The position numbers were made by a program, and so were the translations under genes. From Lachnospiraceae bacterium (lineage in GTDB: Bacteria; Bacillota; Clostridia; Lachnospirales; Lachnospiraceae), in the NCBI GenBank assembly GCA_015057405.1, contig SVEK01000029.1:1-37241 (forward strand): DNA of 37,241 nt, written 5' to 3'. The notes below the pieces were generated by a model. That model was given only the letters and a program-made list of their open reading frames with translations, did not search any database and had not been told where the DNA came from. Positions 32,724 through 37,241 of this stretch are shown in pieces. The first letter of the stretch is position 1. The number at the start of each line of letters is the position of its first letter.

Positions 32724-33956
32724 ATGCGTAATAAGAAACCTGAATTGCTTATACCGGCAGGAAGTTTAATGCTTTTAAAAATAGCTGTTTTATATGGAGC
32801 TGATGCAGTATATATTGGCGGAGATATGTACGGACTCAGAGCCGGTGCAAAGAATTTTTCGCCGGAAGATATGAAAGAAGGAGTTGCATTTGCTCACCAA
32901 CACGGAAAAAAAGTGTATGTAACAGCAAATATTACAGCTCATAATGAAGACCTTGACGGTGTAAAGGCATATTTTAAGGAACTTAAAGAGATTGGACCGG
33001 ATGCTCTTATAATTTCCGATCCCGGTGTATTTATGGCGGCCCGGGATATATGTCCGGAAATAGAAGTTCATATAAGTACACAAAGTAATAATGTTAATTA
33101 TGATACATTTAAGTTCTGGCATAAGCTGGGGGCTGCAAGAGTTGTAACTGCAAGAGAATTGTCCATAGAGGAGATAAAAGGAATCCGGGATAATATTCCG
33201 GATGAACTTGAGATAGAGACATTTATACATGGTGCTATGTGTATATCTTATTCCGGAAGATGTCTGTTAAGTAATTACTTTACGGGAAGAGATGCTAACC
33301 TTGGTGCCTGTACCCACCCGTGCAGATGGAAATACTACATTATGGAAGAGAAGAGACCGGGTGAATATTTGCCTGTTTGGGAAAATGAAAGAGGAACATA
33401 TATATTTAACTCGAAGGATTTGTGCATGATAGAACATATTCCTGATCTTGTGTATGCAGGAATTGACAGCTATAAAGTTGAAGGCCGTATGAAAACTGCA
33501 TTGTATGTTGCAAATGTTGCACGAATATACAGAGAGGCAATAGATGATTATTTTGAAGATGAGGAATTATACAGAAGCAAAATTGCTTATTATAAGGCCG
33601 AAGTTCAAAAGGGAATATACAGACAGTTTACTACAGGCTTCTTTTATGGTAAACCAACACACGAAACCCAGATATATGATTCTAACACATATGTTAAAGA
33701 ATATACTTTTCTTGGGATTATTAATGGAAAGAATGAAGAAGGTTTATATGGTTTTGAACAAAAGAATAAGTTTTCGGTTGGTGATGTCATAGAGGTAATG
33801 AAGCCGTCAGGAGAGATTGTTGAGACGACTGTAAAAAGAATGGTTAATGATGAGGGCGAAGATATAGAAAGTTGTCCGCATCCGGGGCAGCAGATATATA
33901 TTGATGTAGATGTTAAGCTTGGAGAATATTATATTTTACGTTCTGAGAGTCTGTAG
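32724..33956 (+). CDS. trhP: Peptidase U32 family tRNA hydroxylation protein (TrhP/YrrO type)
   Basis: 410 residues. The U32 signature is present: ETFIHGAMCISYSGRCLLS followed by NLGACTHPCRW, whose four cysteines are candidate Fe-S ligands. Other family blocks are ELLIPAGSLMLLKIAVLYGADAVYIGG, VTANITAHN, EVHISTQSN, YIFNSKDLCMIEHI and YKVEGRMKTALYVA, with a C-terminal beta domain (FLGIINGKNEEGLYGFEQ). The family makes 5-hydroxyuridine at tRNA position 34 using prephenate-derived chemistry. Together with trmR this is the pathway to 5-methoxyuridine. Only one U32 gene is present, whereas Bacillus has the yrrN-yrrO pair. Confidence 0.9.
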   Translation: MRNKKPELLIPAGSLMLLKIAVLYGADAVYIGGDMYGLRAGAKNFSPEDMKEGVAFAHQHGKKVYVTANITAHNEDLDGVKAYFKELKEIGPDALIISDPGVFMAARDICPEIEVHISTQSNNVNYDTFKFWHKLGAARVVTARELSIEEIKGIRDNIPDELEIETFIHGAMCISYSGRCLLSNYFTGRDANLGACTHPCRWKYYIMEEKRPGEYLPVWENERGTYIFNSKDLCMIEHIPDLVYAGIDSYKVEGRMKTALYVANVARIYREAIDDYFEDEELYRSKIAYYKAEVQKGIYRQFTTGFFYGKPTHETQIYDSNTYVKEYTFLGIINGKNEEGLYGFEQKNKFSVGDVIEVMKPSGEIVETTVKRMVNDEGEDIESCPHPGQQIYIDVDVKLGEYYILRSESL

Positions 33957-34004
33957 CAATTTATAGATGTGAAACTCTGGCGGATATTAAGGGGATAAGT
34001 TATT

Positions 34005-34694
34005 ATGGGGTATAAGTATGAAACGCATTTGCATACAAAAGAAGGAAGTGCCTGCGCTGTTATAACCGGAGCAGAGCAAGTGAGAAATTATTATAAAGCA
34101 GGGTATGCGGGAATAATTGTAACTGATCATTTTTTTAACGGAAATACAGCAATACCAAGAGAATTGCCTTGGGAAAAACGTGTAGAATTGTTTTGCAAAG
34201 GATATGAGAATGCCAAGGAGGAAGGAGATAAACTTGGTATGGATGTATTCTTTGGCTGGGAAGCCGGATTTATGGGAACTGAATTTCTTATATACGGTTT
34301 AGATAAAGAATGGTTGCTAAATAATAGTGATGTGCTTGATTGGAGTGTTGAGGAACAGTATAAACATGTTAAAGCTGATGGCGGATATGTTGTACATGCA
34401 CATCCATTTAGAGAGGCATTTTATATTCCTGATGTAAAATTATTTCCGGACTGTGTTGATGCGGTTGAGGTAATTAATTATAGTAACGATAAACTGAATC
34501 CTGAATATAATAAAAAAGCATATCAGTATGCTGTAAATAACGGATTGCCAATGACGGGTGGATCTGATGTGCATAATGGTCCTGCAATGCCGGGAGGAAT
34601 GGAATTTGAAGAAAGACTTACGGATATTGGGGATTATATGAGTAAAGTGTTGGCGGGAGAATGCCGTGTGCTTGGAATAGAAACAGTATTATAA
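34005..34694 (+). CDS. PHP-domain phosphoesterase
   Basis: A 229-residue metal-dependent PHP hydrolase. The metal ligands can be followed in order: His8 and His10 (ETHLHTKEGS), Asp41-His42 (VTDHFF), Glu86 (GWEAGF), His131 and His133 (VHAHPFRE), and Asp188 with His190 (GSDVHN). Relatives hydrolyse phosphate esters such as histidinol phosphate, nucleotides or 5'-phosphorylated oligonucleotides, but the substrate here cannot be read. It begins 48 bases after the U32 gene and may end the same transcript. Confidence 0.88.
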   Translation: MGYKYETHLHTKEGSACAVITGAEQVRNYYKAGYAGIIVTDHFFNGNTAIPRELPWEKRVELFCKGYENAKEEGDKLGMDVFFGWEAGFMGTEFLIYGLDKEWLLNNSDVLDWSVEEQYKHVKADGGYVVHAHPFREAFYIPDVKLFPDCVDAVEVINYSNDKLNPEYNKKAYQYAVNNGLPMTGGSDVHNGPAMPGGMEFEERLTDIGDYMSKVLAGECRVLGIETVL

Positions 34695-34795
34695 AAAAGG
34701 GTCGCAGGACGTAAGACATGCCTAATTAGTTTTATGTGGTGGCGACATGAATAAGGACTATTTATAAAATCAAATTAAGACAGGAGACATATTTT

Positions 34796-36022
34796 ATGAA
34801 TTATGAAGAAACAAAAGCATTATTGGAAGAAAAAGGACAGCTTCAGTTACTTAAGTATTATGATGAATTGTCAGAGGACGAGAAAAGTGAATTGTTAAAA
34901 AGTATAGAACTTATTGACTTGTCTTTGCCGGAGATTCTTTCGAATCCGGAGTTAAGTAATAAACGTGGAGTAATTGAGCCGTTGGATGCGGTGACTTTAG
35001 GTGATATTGAAAAGAATCGTGATGAATATGAAAAGATTGGTATTGAAGCATTAAAACAGGAAAAAGTTGGTGCTATTCTTCTTGCAGGCGGCCAGGGAAC
35101 GAGACTTGGTTACGATAAGCCAAAAGGAACATTCAATGTGGGAATCAATAAGGACTTGTACATATTCCAGTGTCTTATCAACAATATGATGGATGTTGTT
35201 AATGTAACAGGTGCATGGATTCCGTTGGCTATTATGACGAGTGATATTAATAATGCTGATACCATCGCATTTTTTGAGGAACATGATTACTTTGGATATA
35301 ATAAGGATTATGTATTCTTCTTCATTCAGGATATGGCACCTGCTACAGACAGGGATGGAAAGATATATCTTGCTACTAAGAGCAAACCGGTTATGTCTCC
35401 TAATGGTAATGGAGGCTGGTATACTTCATTTGTTAATGCCGGACTTCTTGAAGAATTTGATAAATTTGGAGTTGAGTGGCTGAATGTGTTTGCAGTTGAT
35501 AATGTGCTTCAAAGAATTGCAGATCCTTGTTTTGTAGGTGCAACAATTAAGTCAGGTTGTGTTGGCGGAGCAAAGGTTGTAAGTAAGGCATTTCCGGAGG
35601 AAAAGGTTGGTCTCTTATGTATAGAGGATGGTAAACCGTCTATTGTTGAATATTATGAAATGACTGATGAAATGATGTATTCAAAAGATGAAAACGGCAG
35701 ACCGTTGTACAACTACGGAGTAATTCTTAATTATATTTTCAGAGTGGATGAGCTTAACAGAATCATTAATGAAAAACTTCCGATTCATGTCGTTGAGAAG
35801 AAGATACCTCATATAGATGAGAATGGAGAGCAAGTTAATCCGACAGAACCAAACGGTTTCAAATTCGAGATGCTTGTTCTTGATTTGATTCACCTTATGA
35901 AGGATTGCCTTTCTTATGAAGTTGACAGAAGAAAGGAATTTGCGCCTATTAAGAATCTTGCAGGTGTTGATTCACTTGAATCAGCAAGAGAGCTTCTTGC
36001 TGAAAACGGAGTAGAATTATAA
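34796..36022 (+). CDS. UDPGP-family UDP-sugar pyrophosphorylase (eukaryotic UAP1-like)
   Basis: A 408-residue nucleotidyltransferase that couples UTP to a sugar-1-phosphate. The signature AILLAGGQGTRLGYDKPKG (about 93-111) is the UDPGP-type loop with the activating Gly-Gly and Lys. Other landmarks are IMTSDINN, FFIQDMAPA, SPNGNGGWY, VDNVLQRIADP, and GVILNYIFRVDEL toward the C-terminus. The family resembles eukaryotic UDP-N-acetylglucosamine pyrophosphorylase rather than bacterial GlmU. It may supply UDP-GlcNAc, UDP-Gal or UDP-Glc for surface polysaccharide. AGGAGA stands before ATG 34796. A GH2 gene follows 61 bases later. Confidence 0.9.
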   Translation: MNYEETKALLEEKGQLQLLKYYDELSEDEKSELLKSIELIDLSLPEILSNPELSNKRGVIEPLDAVTLGDIEKNRDEYEKIGIEALKQEKVGAILLAGGQGTRLGYDKPKGTFNVGINKDLYIFQCLINNMMDVVNVTGAWIPLAIMTSDINNADTIAFFEEHDYFGYNKDYVFFFIQDMAPATDRDGKIYLATKSKPVMSPNGNGGWYTSFVNAGLLEEFDKFGVEWLNVFAVDNVLQRIADPCFVGATIKSGCVGGAKVVSKAFPEEKVGLLCIEDGKPSIVEYYEMTDEMMYSKDENGRPLYNYGVILNYIFRVDELNRIINEKLPIHVVEKKIPHIDENGEQVNPTEPNGFKFEMLVLDLIHLMKDCLSYEVDRRKEFAPIKNLAGVDSLESARELLAENGVEL

Positions 36023-36083
36023 GAAAATATATAGAAAACTGTTTTTGTTAAATAATAAACATTACGGATACGGGGACTTCGCT

Positions 36084-37241
36084 ATGAGCAGGAAAATGCT
36101 ATTTAATACAGGCTGGCTTTTTAGAAAAGTAACGGAAGATTATGAAACTGATTGGGAGCGTGTAATGCTTCCTCATGATTGGCAGATTTATGATACACAG
36201 AAACTGTATGAAGATGGCGAAGGCTGGTATAAAAAAGAGTTTATTTATCAACCGGCAGATGAACTGGCATTTCTACGGTTTGACGGCGTGTACATGGATT
36301 GTACCATTTGGATTAATGGTGAAGAAGCTTTTGCATGGAAATATGGTTATTCTTCATTCGAGTTTGAAATAACGGATTACCTTATCGAAGGAAATAATGA
36401 GATTCTTGTAAAAACTGTATTCAAAGGACCGAATTCAAGATGGTATTCAGGTGCGGGAATATATAGAAATGTCTGGTTTGTTACCCGGTCTGATTCACAT
36501 TTTGTTGCAGATGGAATATATGTGTCTACGGAATGTGTTGACGGATTACAAGCTGCGGATAATAACGAATGGCTTGTAAAGGTTAGTTCTGAATTTGTTT
36601 TAGATAGCCTTGATGTTGCTAATGGTTTGGAAGATGTCAGTATCAGATATTCAATAGCGGATAATGATAACAATTGCGTGGCAGCATCAGAAGATAATGT
36701 CTGTTTATCAGCTTATGTTGATGCTTGTTCTACAGAAGTAGAAAACAAAAAGCGTGAACATATTATAAAGCATGATTCTTTAATATTTACCAATAATATT
36801 AAAAAATGGGATATAGAAGCTCCTAATTTATACATACTTAGTGTCAATCTATATGTAAAAAATGAGCTTGTAGACAATGAAATAGTTCGATTTGGCTTCA
36901 GAAAGATAGAGTATCTTCCACAGAAAGGATTTCTCCTTAACGGAAGAAAGGTTGTATTAAACGGAGTCTGCATGCATCATGACCTTGGCTGTCTTGGTGC
37001 AGCTGTTAATAAGCATGCAATTAAAAGGCAACTTGAGATTATGAAGTCAATGGGAGCAAATGCTATCAGAACGGCTCATAACATGCCGGCTTCTGAACTT
37101 CTTGATCTTGCTGACGAAATGGGGCTTCTTGTTAATGATGAATCATTTGATATGTGGGAGCTTAGCAAGACTCCTTATGATTATGCAAGATTTTTTAATG
37201 ACTGGCATGAAAAGGACGTTGCAAGCTGGATAAGAAGAGAC
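36084..37241 (+). CDS. GH2 family glycoside hydrolase, N-terminal part (beta-galactosidase/glucuronidase type)
   Basis: An open frame of 386 codons runs in phase to the last base of the window, so the gene is cut by the window edge. It starts at ATG 36084 (MSRKMLFNTGWLF). The N-terminal sugar-binding domain (about 1-175) has LPHDWQIYD, GEGWYKKEF, LRFDGVYMDCTIWINGE and NSRWYSGAGIYRNVW. The beta-sandwich domain follows (about 176-290; WDIEAPNLYILSVNLY, RFGFRKIEY). The barrel begins with GFLLNGRKVVLNGVCMHHDLG, IMKSMGANAIRTAHN, LLDLADEMGLLVNDESFDMW. The catalytic Glu residues lie beyond the window. There is no signal peptide, so it acts in the cytoplasm, probably on imported oligosaccharides. A GGGG stretch upstream is a weak ribosome site. 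Confidence 0.92.
   Translation, partial: MSRKMLFNTGWLFRKVTEDYETDWERVMLPHDWQIYDTQKLYEDGEGWYKKEFIYQPADELAFLRFDGVYMDCTIWINGEEAFAWKYGYSSFEFEITDYLIEGNNEILVKTVFKGPNSRWYSGAGIYRNVWFVTRSDSHFVADGIYVSTECVDGLQAADNNEWLVKVSSEFVLDSLDVANGLEDVSIRYSIADNDNNCVAASEDNVCLSAYVDACSTEVENKKREHIIKHDSLIFTNNIKKWDIEAPNLYILSVNLYVKNELVDNEIVRFGFRKIEYLPQKGFLLNGRKVVLNGVCMHHDLGCLGAAVNKHAIKRQLEIMKSMGANAIRTAHNMPASELLDLADEMGLLVNDESFDMWELSKTPYDYARFFNDWHEKDVASWIRRD

Noticed and set aside
32388-33792. Alternative frames inside trmR and the U32 gene
   Set aside because: The real frames have full family motifs; these are out-of-frame shadows without start signals.
34695-34795. Weak inverted repeat GTCGC/GCGAC between the PHP gene and the pyrophosphorylase
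   Set aside because: Only five pairs with a long interval and no T tail; not enough for a terminator or riboswitch.
1-37241. tRNA, rRNA, CRISPR arrays, integrase, transposase or prophage genes
   Set aside because: None was seen on either strand; repeats found are internal coding repeats or intergenic hairpins without spacer structure.

Overview
The window reads as chromosomal DNA of a low-GC, Gram-positive, anaerobic Clostridia-type bacterium, most likely a fibre-degrading member of the Lachnospiraceae. The reasons are AT-rich codon use, strong AGGAGG ribosome sites, the ireB-ruvX-yrzB cluster, a NifZ-type desulfurase next to a rhodanese-less ThiI, an LtaS-like enzyme, secreted lysine-rich fibronectin-III-like and BspA-type repeat proteins, and plant-polysaccharide glycosidases (GH115 remnant, GH5, GH2). 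The genus cannot be fixed from the sequence alone. No tRNA, rRNA, CRISPR array, transposase or phage gene was seen.

Layout. 1-1092: a 5'-truncated GH115 alpha-glucuronidase remnant that overlaps a minus-strand frame running off the left edge. 1206-5076: an XRE/zinc-ribbon regulator, then a 993-residue secreted protein built from Cys/His modules with very recent internal duplications. 8150-5178 (minus): a solute-binding lipoprotein followed by a membrane-anchored LuxR-type regulator, with no permease genes, which looks like a dedicated sensing pair. 8447-10168: a BspA-like leucine-rich-repeat surface protein ended by a perfect terminator palindrome. 10430-16485: a signalling block holding a 7TM hybrid histidine kinase, a YesM/LytS-type kinase with an AraC-type response regulator, and two envelope-stress-type membrane proteins (LiaF-like and DUF4097-like). 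A 22-base motif occurs in front of both halves of this last group, which suggests autoregulation. 18717-16675 (minus): a lipoteichoic-acid-synthase-like enzyme with an extra C-terminal beta domain.

19024-23385: sfsA, a modular secreted GH5 enzyme and an orphan FliD-like protein. 23559-26807: rsmE, a nifZ-like desulfurase and thiI (rRNA methylation and tRNA 4-thiouridine). 27171-26938 (minus): an HPr-like protein without the phosphorylatable histidine. 27271-33956: a housekeeping stretch of mtaB, ireB, ruvX, yrzB, RNase J, a catalytic-domain-less MltG-like protein, trmR and trhP. It matches the Bacillus yrzL-yrrK-yrzB-yrrL-yrrM-yrrN/O order with RNase J in the middle. 34005-37241: a PHP phosphoesterase, a eukaryote-type UDP-sugar pyrophosphorylase and the start of a GH2 glycosidase cut by the window end.

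Two themes dominate: cell-surface sensing, display and envelope homeostasis on the left, and RNA modification and processing on the right. The most promising poorly described items are the solute-binding-protein/TM-LuxR pair, the YesMN/LiaF/DUF4097 operon with its repeated operator-like motif, the Cys/His-module surface protein beside a zinc-ribbon regulator, and the histidine-less HPr paralogue.
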